NCBI GenBank assembly: GCA_023393815.1
Contig: JAEXBU010000095.1
Span: 1 to 12,481 of the forward strand
Source of the DNA: Bacillota bacterium
GTDB taxonomy: Bacteria; Bacillota; Clostridia; Tissierellales; Peptoniphilaceae
DNA length: 12,481 bases
Direction: 5' to 3'
Shown: positions 1-6,851 of the stretch, piece after piece
Position numbering within the stretch: the first letter of the stretch is position 1
Layout: each line of letters starts with the position of its first letter
Made by a program: the position numbers and the translations under genes
The notes under the pieces: generated by a model
Seen by the model: only the letters and a program-made list of their open reading frames with translations
Told to the model about the DNA's origin: nothing
Database searches by the model: none

Positions 1-707
1 CCTCCCCACTCCGGCGTCGGCGGCTGCACGCCGAGCCCGATAAAGCTCAGGCTCGCCGCCTGTAAGATGGACGTGCCTACGCCCAAGGTAGCCTGGACGA
101 TAATCGGCCCCAAACAATTGGGAAGGATGTGGCGAAAAATCAAGCGGAAATTCGACGCACCGCCGATCTTTGCCGCCTCTACGTATTCCTGTTCTTTCAC
201 GGAAAGGACGCTGGCCCGCACGATCCGCGCGTAATTCGTGATCCCCGACAGGGACACGGCGAGGATCAAATTGCGGATTCCCGTGCCCAAGACCGTAGAA
301 ATGGCGATGGCCAAAATTAACGACGGTATGGAGAGAATAATATCCACGAGCCGCATGAGCACATTGTCCACGCCACCGCCGAAAAAGCCCGCCACTGCCC
401 CGATGACGGTTCCGAAAATCACTGAAAGAATCGTAGCTAAAAAGCCGATAAAAAGGGAGATCCTCGCTCCGTAAACCACATTAGAAAAAATGTCTCGACC
501 GAAATTATCCGTACCGAAAAAATGCTCCGCCGAGGGCGTTTGAAACCGGTTCGCCAAATTTTGATCATAGGGCACTTGCGTGGCGATCAATGGCGCAAAG
601 ACGGCGACAGCGATCATCACCGCAATAATGAAAAGTCCCATCACGGCCATTTTATTTTTCTTGAACAGACGAAGGAAATCGTAAAATCGCGATTGATGAA
701 ATGTCAT
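1..707 (-). CDS. dppC: ABC transporter permease, DppC/OppC family (3' end cut by window edge)
   Basis: Second membrane subunit of a peptide/nickel/glutathione-type ABC importer, with 235 codons visible. It starts at the ATG at 707, 9 nt after the stop of the upstream permease gene; an AAGGAG site 5 nt before the ATG overlaps that stop region. A cytoplasmic N-terminus (about residues 1-18) is followed by a first membrane segment (about 20-41), then the family sequence FFGTDNFGRDIFS (63-75), with further hydrophobic segments near 84-108, 121-141 and 200-225. The EAA loop that contacts the ATPase lies at about 175-198 (YVEAAKIGGASN). The family-typical SFIGLGVQPPTPEWG (221-235) is the last sequence seen. 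Relatives are about 300 residues, so roughly 65 are missing. The transported substrate cannot be read from the sequence. ATPase subunits are expected beyond position 1 but are not seen. Confidence 0.95.
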   Translation of the reverse strand, partial: MTFHQSRFYDFLRLFKKNKMAVMGLFIIAVMIAVAVFAPLIATQVPYDQNLANRFQTPSAEHFFGTDNFGRDIFSNVVYGARISLFIGFLATILSVIFGTVIGAVAGFFGGGVDNVLMRLVDIILSIPSLILAIAISTVLGTGIRNLILAVSLSGITNYARIVRASVLSVKEQEYVEAAKIGGASNFRLIFRHILPNCLGPIIVQATLGVGTSILQAASLSFIGLGVQPPTPEWG

Positions 708-716
708 AAGGACTCC

Positions 717-1643
717 TTATTGATACTGGCTGCGCACGCGAGGATCCAAAAAGCCGTAGAGAATATCCACAAGCAAGTTCAGCACACAGTAAGACAGAGA
801 AATCAACAGCACCGCCCCCAAAATCATGGGGTAATCCATAGCGGAAATACTTTGTACCATGTGCCGACCGATGCCGGGGATGGAAAAAATAGTTTCCGTC
901 AAGACGCTGCCGCCGATTAAAGAGCCGGTCAATAGGCCCGCGCTGGTGAGCACGGGGATCATGGCGTTTTTCAAAGCGTGGACGAAGAGAATATAGCCCT
1001 CTCGCAACCCCTTGGAACGGGCGGTGCGAATGTAGTCCTTGCTCAAGACCTCCAACATGGAAGAGCGGGTTTGCCGCATAATCACGGCCATGGACTGGAA
1101 TCCCAAGGCGAAGCCCGGCAAAATCAAATGCTTAAAGGACCGAAGCCCAGAAGAAGGGAGCCAACCCAACTTCACGGAAAATAAGAGGATAAACAACATC
1201 CCCGACCAGAAGATGGGCATGGACAGGCCGATCATACCGAAGAACATGGAAATTTTGTCGATCCAGCTGTACTTATACACGGCACTGAGCACGCCGAAGA
1301 TAATCCCGAAGATCACGGCCACGGCCAGAGAAAAGAGAGTCAGCTTTACCGTGGCGGGAAAGTATTCCTTTAAAGTATCGCCCACATCGGCGCCGGAAAG
1401 GTAGCTCTTCCCTAAATCCCCGTGCAGCGCCCCTTTCATATAGCGGCCGTATTGCACAATGAAGGGATCGTTTAAGCCCAGCTTTTCCCTATAGGCCTCA
1501 ATGGCTTCCCGCGGCGCCTGCTGCCCTAATTTCGCCATCGCCGCATCCCCGGGGGTCAGGTACAAGAGGCCGAAAATAATGAAGCTGACGCCTAGCATCG
1601 TGGGCACCATGAGTAAGAGTCGTCGAAGAATAAATTTGCTCAT
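717..1643 (-). CDS. dppB: ABC transporter permease, DppB/OppB/GsiC family
   Basis: First membrane subunit of the importer, 308 aa, the usual family length. The N-terminus MSKFILRRLLLMVPTMLGVS, the LTPGDAA segment (29-35) and the LGLNDPF...QYGRY block (55-68) are typical of DppB-like permeases. Hydrophobic membrane segments lie near 9-29, 98-121, 132-158, 172-190, 229-250 and 274-297. The EAA loop that docks on the ATPase is at about 204-227 (YIRTARSKGLREG...). The ETIFSIPGIGR motif (250-260) and the C-terminal LDPRVR (299-304) are also classical. The start is the ATG at 1643 with AGAGGAG just upstream. It follows the binding-protein gene by 62 nt, containing a stem-loop, and is followed after 9 nt by the second permease gene. 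The complex sits in the cytoplasmic membrane. The substrate is not assignable. Confidence 0.97.
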   Translation of the reverse strand: MSKFILRRLLLMVPTMLGVSFIIFGLLYLTPGDAAMAKLGQQAPREAIEAYREKLGLNDPFIVQYGRYMKGALHGDLGKSYLSGADVGDTLKEYFPATVKLTLFSLAVAVIFGIIFGVLSAVYKYSWIDKISMFFGMIGLSMPIFWSGMLFILLFSVKLGWLPSSGLRSFKHLILPGFALGFQSMAVIMRQTRSSMLEVLSKDYIRTARSKGLREGYILFVHALKNAMIPVLTSAGLLTGSLIGGSVLTETIFSIPGIGRHMVQSISAMDYPMILGAVLLISLSYCVLNLLVDILYGFLDPRVRSQYQ

Positions 1644-1670
1644 GCTCTCCTCTTTCCACGCATTTATATA

Positions 1671-1696
1671 ATAAAGACTCCCTAAGGAGCCTTTAT
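1671..1696 (-). promoter_or_regulatory. Intergenic stem-loop between binding-protein and permease genes
   Basis: On the minus strand ATAAAGGCTCC pairs with GGAGTCTTTAT around a TTAG tetraloop. This gives an 11-bp stem with one G-U pair, followed by an AT-rich stretch (ATATAA) without a run of T. It starts 9 nt after the binding-protein stop. In ABC import operons such hairpins often protect the 3' end of the binding-protein transcript or partly terminate, so more binding protein than permease is made. That role is inferred here. Confidence 0.6.
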
Positions 1697-1705
1697 CGTC
1701 ATGCG

Positions 1706-3235
1706 TTATTCAAACGTAATGTGGTAAAACTCGTTGCTGCCCGAAGGATCGGGGTCGAAGTTTTTAACGGACTTCTGCGTACCGATGATCTGTTCCCCGT
1801 AAAGGGCGAAGATCACGGGGCGTTCCTTCACTACCATCTCTTGCGCTTGTTTGTAAATATCCGCCCGTTCCTCTTTCGGCGCCCGAAGACCCTTTTCGAT
1901 TAAAGCGTCCAGCTCGGGATTGCCGTAGAACATAAAGTTCGGACCCACGCCTTTTTTCTCCGTCGCGTACGTTGCGTAGAGAGGATAATGAGGATCCACA
2001 ACCGACGGCGACCAGCTCATAATAAACATGTCGTGGTCGTGATCGGGTTTTCCCAAGGCGGACATATAAGCGTTCCATTCCATGGCGTTGATCTCAACAT
2101 TCAATCCCACTTCCGCCAATTGGGACTGAATAATCGTGGCCATATCCTTACGGGATTGTTGGTCGTGGACGTAGAGTTTCACTGTCTCCCCTTCTTTGAC
2201 CCCGGCCTCTTTCAGAAGCGCCTTGGCCTTTTCGACGTCACGCTTTTCCGGTTTCAGGGAATCAGAAATCGAATAGGGAATGTTCGGGTTGACCGGACCG
2301 GTGGCTACCTTGCCGTGCCCCATGTAGACCGCATCAATAATGGCCTGCATATCTAAAGCATAGGCCATGGCCTCCCTCGCCTTGGGGTTTTGGAAAATGC
2401 CTCTATCCACGGTGAGGCCGACAAAGTGGACGGAATTGTCCAATTTCGTATAAAGGGTTAAATCTTCATTTTCATCCACCTTCGAAGCGTCGTTAGGCGC
2501 CACTTCCATGGCGATGTCCGCCTGTCCGCTGTCCAGCTCGATGACGCGATTGCTGTCTTCCGGAATAATGCGGAAGACCATTTTCGAGAAGGCCGGCTTG
2601 TCGCCCCAATAATTTTCGTTGAAACTGAGAGACGTGTTGTCCAACTTCTTCCAGTCATCCAACTTAAAGGGGCCGGTGCCCACGGGATGGGTTCCCAACG
2701 CTTCCGGATCTTTTTCCGTGGTCGTCTTATCGACCATGGAGGCCGCCGGATGAGCCAATGCCGCCGAAAAAGTAGCATCGGGAGCCTTCAATTTAAATTT
2801 TACAACATAGGGATCCGACGTGTCGTAACTGTTCGGATCGATTTGGCCGAAAATATAACCGTAGGCGTCGGATTGCGCCACGCGATTTAATGTATAAGCC
2901 ACGTCTTCCGATGTAAACTCTTCCCCATTGGAAAATTTTACACCTTGTTTCAGCTTAATGACGTAGCTCACGTCGTCGGGCTGTTCAATGGACTCTGCCA
3001 AGCGATTTTCCATGGTGCCGTCGGCCTTGCGAACCACGAGGGGATCGTAGATCTGTTTAATGATGTTTTCAGCGTAAATACTGTTTTGAATGGTGGGATC
3101 CATAGACTCCGCATCGGAAGCTTGGGCGATTACTAAGGTATCCTTATCCTTCGATGCGCTTTTTCCGCCACCACCGCCGCAAGCGGTCAGCAACATGGTC
3201 ATCGCCAGAGCCGCTGCTACAAATTGTCTCTTCAT
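1706..3235 (-). CDS. ABC transporter substrate-binding lipoprotein, family 5 (peptide/nickel/glutathione type)
   Basis: Extracellular solute-binding lipoprotein of 509 aa that captures substrate and delivers it to the adjacent permeases. The signal peptide has a basic start (MKRQ), a hydrophobic core and a lipobox LLTAC with the lipidated Cys at 19, then a Gly/Ser linker (GGGGGKSASKDKD). Family 5 features follow: SMDPTIQNSIY (44-54) near the start of the mature protein, YDPLV, the VKFSNGEEFTSEDVAYTLNR block (about 99-118), GTGPFKL, ENYWGDKP, and KAREAMAYALD before the second lobe. The C-terminal half resembles DppA/GsiB-type proteins, but the substrate (peptide, glutathione, other) is not decidable. 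The ATG at 3235 is preceded by GAAGTGATC (3240-3248), a close match to the 16S tail 4 nt away. It is the first gene of its operon. Confidence 0.95.
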   Translation of the reverse strand: MKRQFVAAALAMTMLLTACGGGGGKSASKDKDTLVIAQASDAESMDPTIQNSIYAENIIKQIYDPLVVRKADGTMENRLAESIEQPDDVSYVIKLKQGVKFSNGEEFTSEDVAYTLNRVAQSDAYGYIFGQIDPNSYDTSDPYVVKFKLKAPDATFSAALAHPAASMVDKTTTEKDPEALGTHPVGTGPFKLDDWKKLDNTSLSFNENYWGDKPAFSKMVFRIIPEDSNRVIELDSGQADIAMEVAPNDASKVDENEDLTLYTKLDNSVHFVGLTVDRGIFQNPKAREAMAYALDMQAIIDAVYMGHGKVATGPVNPNIPYSISDSLKPEKRDVEKAKALLKEAGVKEGETVKLYVHDQQSRKDMATIIQSQLAEVGLNVEINAMEWNAYMSALGKPDHDHDMFIMSWSPSVVDPHYPLYATYATEKKGVGPNFMFYGNPELDALIEKGLRAPKEERADIYKQAQEMVVKERPVIFALYGEQIIGTQKSVKNFDPDPSGSNEFYHITFE

Positions 3236-3239
3236 TTTC

Positions 3240-3320
3240 GATCACTTCACTTTCATTAGGGGTTTCTTAAGACTGTACGTGGTTTAGGTAAAGTATACCC
3301 GAACGAAAGGATCTGAAATC
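3240..3320 (-). promoter_or_regulatory. Probable promoter and leader of the ABC importer operon
   Basis: A TATACT -10 hexamer lies at 3292-3297 on the minus strand. At 17-bp spacing the -35 position (3315-3320) reads GATTTC, a poor match. The predicted transcript start near 3285 leaves a leader of about 50 nt ending in the GAAGTGATC ribosome-binding site at 3240-3248. A short dyad, atctga-aa-tcagat (3311-3324), overlaps the -35 and sits just after the murA stop. It could be an operator or a weak murA terminator. Confidence 0.4.
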
Positions 3321-3330
3321 AGATTTCTAT

Positions 3331-4602
3331 TTAGACTTCTTCGCTTTCTACGCGAGAAATCACGGCGCCGAGATTTCGAAACTTTTCTTCAATGTCTTCG
3401 TAACCCCGGTCGATGTGGTAAATGTCGTGAATATGGGTCTTTCCCTCCGCTACGAGGCCGACGAGAATCAGTGCCGCTCCGGCGCGCAAGTCGCTGGCGT
3501 GGACGTGGGCGCCCTTTAAGTGTTTCGGACCGATGACCACGGCGCTTCTCCCGTCAATCTTTATATCCGCACCCATTTTTTCAAATTCTTCCACGTGCAT
3601 AAAGCGGTTTTCGAAGACGGTTTCTATGGCCACGTTGCTCCCCTTGCACTGGGTCATGTAGGCCATAAACTGCGCCTGCATATCCGTGGGAAATCCCGGA
3701 TAGGGCAGGGTCTTAATGTCGATGGCTTCTGGAATGGCACATCCGATGACCCGCACGTTTTCTCCTTCTTCGATGACTTCGGCACCGGATTCCTTGAGCT
3801 TTGCGATCACGGGTTTAATGTGATTGGTAATGACATTTTCCACGAGCACGTCTCCCCCGGTAATGGCCGCCGCCACCATAAAAGTTCCCGCTTCGATACG
3901 GTCGGGAATAATGGCGTGCCGCGCACCGCCTAATTTGTCCACGCCCACGATGCGAATGGTGGATGTGCCCGCACCGGTCACCTTGGCGCCGAGCTTTCTC
4001 AAAAAGTTCGACAAATCCACGATCTCCGGTTCTTTCGCCGCATTATCGATCACCGTCTCCCCTTCGGCCATCACCGCCGCCATCATAATATTTTCCGTGG
4101 CGCCCACCGAGGGAAAGTCCAAGTAAATTTTTTCACCAACGAGCCTCTCGCACGAGGCGGTAATGTTTCCGATATCCTCTTTGATCTCGGCCCCTAAAGC
4201 GCGGAAACCCTTTAAATGGTAGTCGATCGGTCTTGCGCCGATGGAACAGCCGCCGGGCAGAGAATTTTCCGTCTTTCCCATGCGCGCGAGCAAAGGTCCC
4301 ATAACGAGAAACGAGGCGCGCATTTTGCTCATAAGCTCAAAAGGCGTCTTGTACTCCGACAGACCGGCGGAGTTGATCTTCAGCTTTCCCTTGCCTAAGA
4401 CTTCCACCGTCGATCCCAAAGCTTCCAACACGCGGCACATAATATGCACGTCTTGAAGCTCCGGCACTTCTTCCAAATAAATATCTTCCGTTCCCAAAAG
4501 GCAGGCGGCCAAAATAGGCAGCGCCGCATTTTTCGCGCCACTGATACGTACGCGCCCCTTGAGGGCCGGGCTTTTTTCCACGACGATTTTTTCCAAAAAC
4601 AT
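3331..4602 (-). CDS. murA: UDP-N-acetylglucosamine 1-carboxyvinyltransferase (MurA)
   Basis: Cytoplasmic enzyme that transfers enolpyruvate from PEP to UDP-GlcNAc, the first committed step of peptidoglycan synthesis. At 423 aa it is full length. Family motifs are intact: SGAKNAALP with Lys24-Asn25, and LPGGCSIGARP with the active-site Cys119, the residue fosfomycin alkylates, so the enzyme is predicted to be of the sensitive Cys type. Also present are GATENIMMAAV, PDRIEAGTFMVAAA, YPGFPTDMQAQ with the conserved Asp, LRAGAAL, and HIDRGYE near the C-terminus. The start at 4602 follows AAGGGGAG very closely. No other in-frame start gives the conserved N-terminus. It lies between the glycolytic operon and the ABC operon on the same strand, with 135 nt upstream that hold promoter-like and hairpin sequences. 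It may therefore be its own unit or receive read-through from glycolysis. Some Bacillota carry two murA genes; whether this one is the main copy cannot be told here. Confidence 0.98.
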   Translation of the reverse strand: MFLEKIVVEKSPALKGRVRISGAKNAALPILAACLLGTEDIYLEEVPELQDVHIMCRVLEALGSTVEVLGKGKLKINSAGLSEYKTPFELMSKMRASFLVMGPLLARMGKTENSLPGGCSIGARPIDYHLKGFRALGAEIKEDIGNITASCERLVGEKIYLDFPSVGATENIMMAAVMAEGETVIDNAAKEPEIVDLSNFLRKLGAKVTGAGTSTIRIVGVDKLGGARHAIIPDRIEAGTFMVAAAITGGDVLVENVITNHIKPVIAKLKESGAEVIEEGENVRVIGCAIPEAIDIKTLPYPGFPTDMQAQFMAYMTQCKGSNVAIETVFENRFMHVEEFEKMGADIKIDGRSAVVIGPKHLKGAHVHASDLRAGAALILVGLVAEGKTHIHDIYHIDRGYEDIEEKFRNLGAVISRVESEEV

Positions 4603-4630
4603 TCTCCCCTTACATCTGCGAATTTATTTC

Positions 4631-4644
4631 AGGACCTCGGTCCT
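4631..4644 (-). repeat. Small hairpin in the murA leader
   Basis: AGGAC-CGAG-GTCCT forms a 5-bp stem with a tetraloop about 30 nt upstream of the murA start. It is a leader-structure candidate of unknown role. Confidence 0.35.
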
Positions 4645-4656
4645 CCTATACAAATA

Positions 4657-4686
4657 GAACGCCGGGAGTATACACTCCGAGCGTTC
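4657..4686 (-). terminator. Inverted repeat between gloA and murA, possible terminator of the glycolytic operon
   Basis: On the minus strand GAACGCT pairs with GGCGTTC. After one C-C mismatch, GGAGT pairs with ACTCC around a GTAT loop. The stem is followed by TATTTGTATA, a poor U-tract. It is the strongest hairpin downstream of gloA, so it may end the glycolytic transcript weakly. It also begins only about 3 nt downstream of a good -10 hexamer, so it could instead be an operator overlapping the murA start point. Confidence 0.4.
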
Positions 4687-4688
4687 TT

Positions 4689-4715
4689 ATTGTACCATAT
4701 TTACACGGTCTGCAA
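4689..4715 (-). promoter_or_regulatory. Probable murA promoter (extended -10)
   Basis: The minus strand reads TGGTACAAT, an extended -10 (TGn plus TACAAT, hexamer at 4689-4694). TTGCAG at 4710-4715 is a candidate -35 with a short 15-bp spacer. The predicted start near 4682 gives a leader of about 80 nt. Confidence 0.5.
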
Positions 4716-4737
4716 CCGACGGTTCCCCTGTTTTGTT

Positions 4738-5115
4738 CTAAATCCCTCGGCGGATCACTTCCGTCTTGTATCCGTCGGGATCCGTCACGAAAAAGTAGCG
4801 GGGCGTTTCTCCCGGAAGACCCTTCAGCTCCGTCACGTCGAAGCCTTCCGCCTTCATGCGGGCGTGATCCGCCTCTAAATCGTCGCTTTCCACCGCCACG
4901 TGGCCGTAGCCGTCGCCGATGTCGTAGGCGCCGTGGCCAATATTGTAGGTGAGCTCAAGCTCCGCTTTGTCCCCTTCCAACGCCAGATACACGATCTTAA
5001 ATCCGTCGGCCGTATGATCTTTTTCGCGAGTGACGCGATAGCCCAGAGCCTTTTCGTAAAAGGCGATGGAGGCCTCTAAGTCCTTTACCCGAATGCAAGT
5101 GTGTGCGTAGTTCAC
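4738..5115 (-). CDS. gloA: Lactoylglutathione lyase (glyoxalase I) family protein
   Basis: A 125-aa member of the vicinal oxygen chelate superfamily, closely following bacterial GloA: HTCIRVKDLEASIAFYEKAL at the start, ELELTYNIG, DGYGHVAVESDD, and FVTDPDGYKTEVI at the end. The four metal ligands expected from E. coli GloA are present (His5, Glu54, His72, Glu119). The likely role is isomerising the methylglyoxal-thiol hemithioacetal. Which thiol this organism uses (glutathione, bacillithiol or other) is unknown. It starts at GTG; the start overlaps the upstream phosphatase stop as GTGA (5112-5115), with GGGTGAG upstream. This indicates translational coupling and makes it the last gene of the glycolytic operon. 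Placement with tpiA fits removal of methylglyoxal arising from dihydroxyacetone phosphate. The general family is certain; the substrate is inferred. Confidence 0.92.
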   Translation of the reverse strand: MNYAHTCIRVKDLEASIAFYEKALGYRVTREKDHTADGFKIVYLALEGDKAELELTYNIGHGAYDIGDGYGHVAVESDDLEADHARMKAEGFDVTELKGLPGETPRYFFVTDPDGYKTEVIRRGI

Positions 5116-5555
5116 GATCTCACCCTTTCAATTTTATCTACGTAGACGCCCTTGTCTACGATAGGATCGTATTCAATTTTATGCAGGCTGGCCTTTTTTA
5201 CCGCCACCACTTGTCCCGTGATCTCTTCGATGGTATACCCCAGAGAAGGTTGGTGGGCGATAAATAAAATGGGCTCGTCCGTAATGTAGGTTTTCATATT
5301 GCGCCAACGGGTGGCGTCTTTATAGCTGACGATTTTTACGTCGTGTACGCCCAGCTTTTTCGCCATGACTTCCGCCGTTTCGGCGGCGCGCTTGTATTCC
5401 GAGGCGATAATTTTTTGCGGCAAAGGCCATTCCCGTCTTAAGAACGCTTCCGCCGTGTCTTCCGCTTGAAAGATACCCTCTTGGGTCAAGGCGCGTTCCG
5501 CGTCTCGGGCGGCCACATCTTCCGCCTTTCCGTGTCGCATTAAATATAAAATCAT
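5112..5555 (-). CDS. sixA: Histidine phosphatase family protein, SixA-like
   Basis: A 147-aa single-domain member of the histidine phosphatase (phosphoglycerate mutase-like) superfamily. The N-terminal MILYLMRHGKAED carries the catalytic RHG motif (Arg7, His8, the phosphoacceptor). Other catalytic-pocket residues are Arg56 in ASEYKRAAET and His101 in FIAHQPSLGY. The small size and the LTQEG...AE pattern match SixA, which in E. coli removes phosphate from phosphohistidine proteins (ArcB HPt, the nitrogen-PTS protein NPr). The target here is unknown; a PTS phosphocarrier or a small phosphometabolite are both possible. It follows eno by 9 nt with AAGAGG as ribosome-binding site and overlaps gloA by 4 nt. 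Since gpmI supplies the mutase activity, this short protein is unlikely to be the glycolytic phosphoglycerate mutase. Confidence 0.88.
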   Translation of the reverse strand: MILYLMRHGKAEDVAARDAERALTQEGIFQAEDTAEAFLRREWPLPQKIIASEYKRAAETAEVMAKKLGVHDVKIVSYKDATRWRNMKTYITDEPILFIAHQPSLGYTIEEITGQVVAVKKASLHKIEYDPIVDKGVYVDKIERVRS

Positions 5556-5564
5556 AATGACCTC

Positions 5565-6842
5565 TTATCTAAACAAATTTTTTCCCTCGTAACGGGCCAA
5601 TTCGCCCAGTTCATCTTCGATGCGAAGGAGTTGATTGTATTTTGCCACCCGATCGGTGCGCGCCGGCGCACCGGTTTTAATTTGTCCCGTATTCAGGGCG
5701 ACGGCCAAATCGGCGATGGTCGCATCTTCCGTTTCCCCGCTTCGGTGACTCATCACCGCGGTCATCGACGCCCGATTTGCCATGGTTACGGCATCGATGG
5801 TTTCAGACAAGGTGCCTATTTGATTCAGCTTAATTAAAATGGAGTTGGCTACGCCGCCTTCAATCCCCTTAGCTAAGCGCTTCACATTGGTGACGAACAG
5901 ATCGTCGCCGACCAATTGAATTTTCCCGCCTAAGCGATCGGTAAGCATCTTCCATCCTTCCCAATCGTCTTCATTTAACCCGTCTTCGATGCTCTTAATG
6001 GGGAAGCGGCCGATCATGTCTTCGTACCAGGCCACCATCTCTTCCGCGCGCAGTTCCTTTCCTTCCCCCTTCAGGACATAGACATCTCTTTCTTCATCGT
6101 ACATTTCGGAGGCCGCCACGTCCAGGGCAAAAACGATGTCTTCTCCGGGAACGAGACCCGCCGCTTCCACGGCTTCCACAATAAGCTCCAAAGCTTCCAC
6201 GTTACTGTTTAAATCCGGTGCAAAGCCGCCTTCGTCGCCGACGCCGGTGGAGAGACCCTTGGACTTAATAACTTTTTTCAAATGATGGTATACTTCCGCC
6301 CCCATGCGCAGACCTTCTTTAAAGTTTTCGGCGCCGACGGGCATAATCATAAATTCCTGAATGTCTACGTTGTTATCGGCGTGTTCCCCGCCGTTTAAAA
6401 TATTCATCATAGGTACGGGCAAGGTTCGCGCACCGACGCCGCCCATATATTGGTACAGAGGCAGACCCAATTCATCCGCTGCGGCCTTTGCGACGGCGAG
6501 AGATACCCCCAATATGGCATTGGCGCCAAGCTTGGCCTTATTGTCCGTGCCGTCCAAATCCAAAAGGGCTTCGTCGATGCCCAATTGATCCAATACGTCG
6601 TAGTCGATGATTTCCGGGGCGATGATTTCATTCACGTGGGCCACGGCATCTTCCACGCCCTTTCCCAAGTAGCGATCGCCGCCGTCTCGCAGTTCAATGG
6701 CTTCGTACGCGCCAGTGGACGCCCCCGAAGGAACGATGGCCCGGCCGAATCCGCCGGCCGCCGTATACACTTCCACTTCCACCGTGGGATTGCCCCGGCT
6801 GTCCAATACTTCGCGACCATAGATTTCAATAATGCTGCTCAT
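5565..6842 (-). CDS. eno: Enolase (phosphopyruvate hydratase)
   Basis: Converts 2-phosphoglycerate to phosphoenolpyruvate; cytoplasmic, Mg-dependent. At 425 aa it is full length. The N-terminus IYGREVLDSRGNPTVEVEV and the mobile loop GASTG (40-44) are canonical. Catalytic and metal residues are in place: Glu163 (IQEFMI), Glu204 (GDEGGFAP), Asp241, Glu286 (SIEDGLNEDDW), Asp313 (GDD), Lys338 (ILIKLNQ), SHRSGETED (365-373) and Lys389 (GQIKTGAP). The ATG at 6842 lies 9 nt after the gpmI stop, and its AAGGAG ribosome-binding site overlaps that TAA. The ATG continues without a gap into the conserved region. It is the fifth gene of the glycolytic operon. Confidence 0.99.
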   Translation of the reverse strand: MSSIIEIYGREVLDSRGNPTVEVEVYTAAGGFGRAIVPSGASTGAYEAIELRDGGDRYLGKGVEDAVAHVNEIIAPEIIDYDVLDQLGIDEALLDLDGTDNKAKLGANAILGVSLAVAKAAADELGLPLYQYMGGVGARTLPVPMMNILNGGEHADNNVDIQEFMIMPVGAENFKEGLRMGAEVYHHLKKVIKSKGLSTGVGDEGGFAPDLNSNVEALELIVEAVEAAGLVPGEDIVFALDVAASEMYDEERDVYVLKGEGKELRAEEMVAWYEDMIGRFPIKSIEDGLNEDDWEGWKMLTDRLGGKIQLVGDDLFVTNVKRLAKGIEGGVANSILIKLNQIGTLSETIDAVTMANRASMTAVMSHRSGETEDATIADLAVALNTGQIKTGAPARTDRVAKYNQLLRIEDELGELARYEGKNLFR

Positions 6843-6851
6843 AATTGCTCC

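Noticed and set aside
129..474. Plus-strand open frames at the left edge
   Set aside because: They are antisense to the permease gene, whose EAA loop and family motifs are unambiguous on the minus strand.
4657..4686. LexA-type operator in GAAC...GTTC upstream of murA
   Set aside because: The half-sites are 22 nt apart; Bacillota LexA boxes have about 4 nt between them.
5112..5555. The histidine phosphatase as a cofactor-dependent phosphoglycerate mutase (GpmA)
   Set aside because: At 147 aa it is far shorter than GpmA (about 230-250) and lacks its further motifs, and gpmI already supplies the activity.
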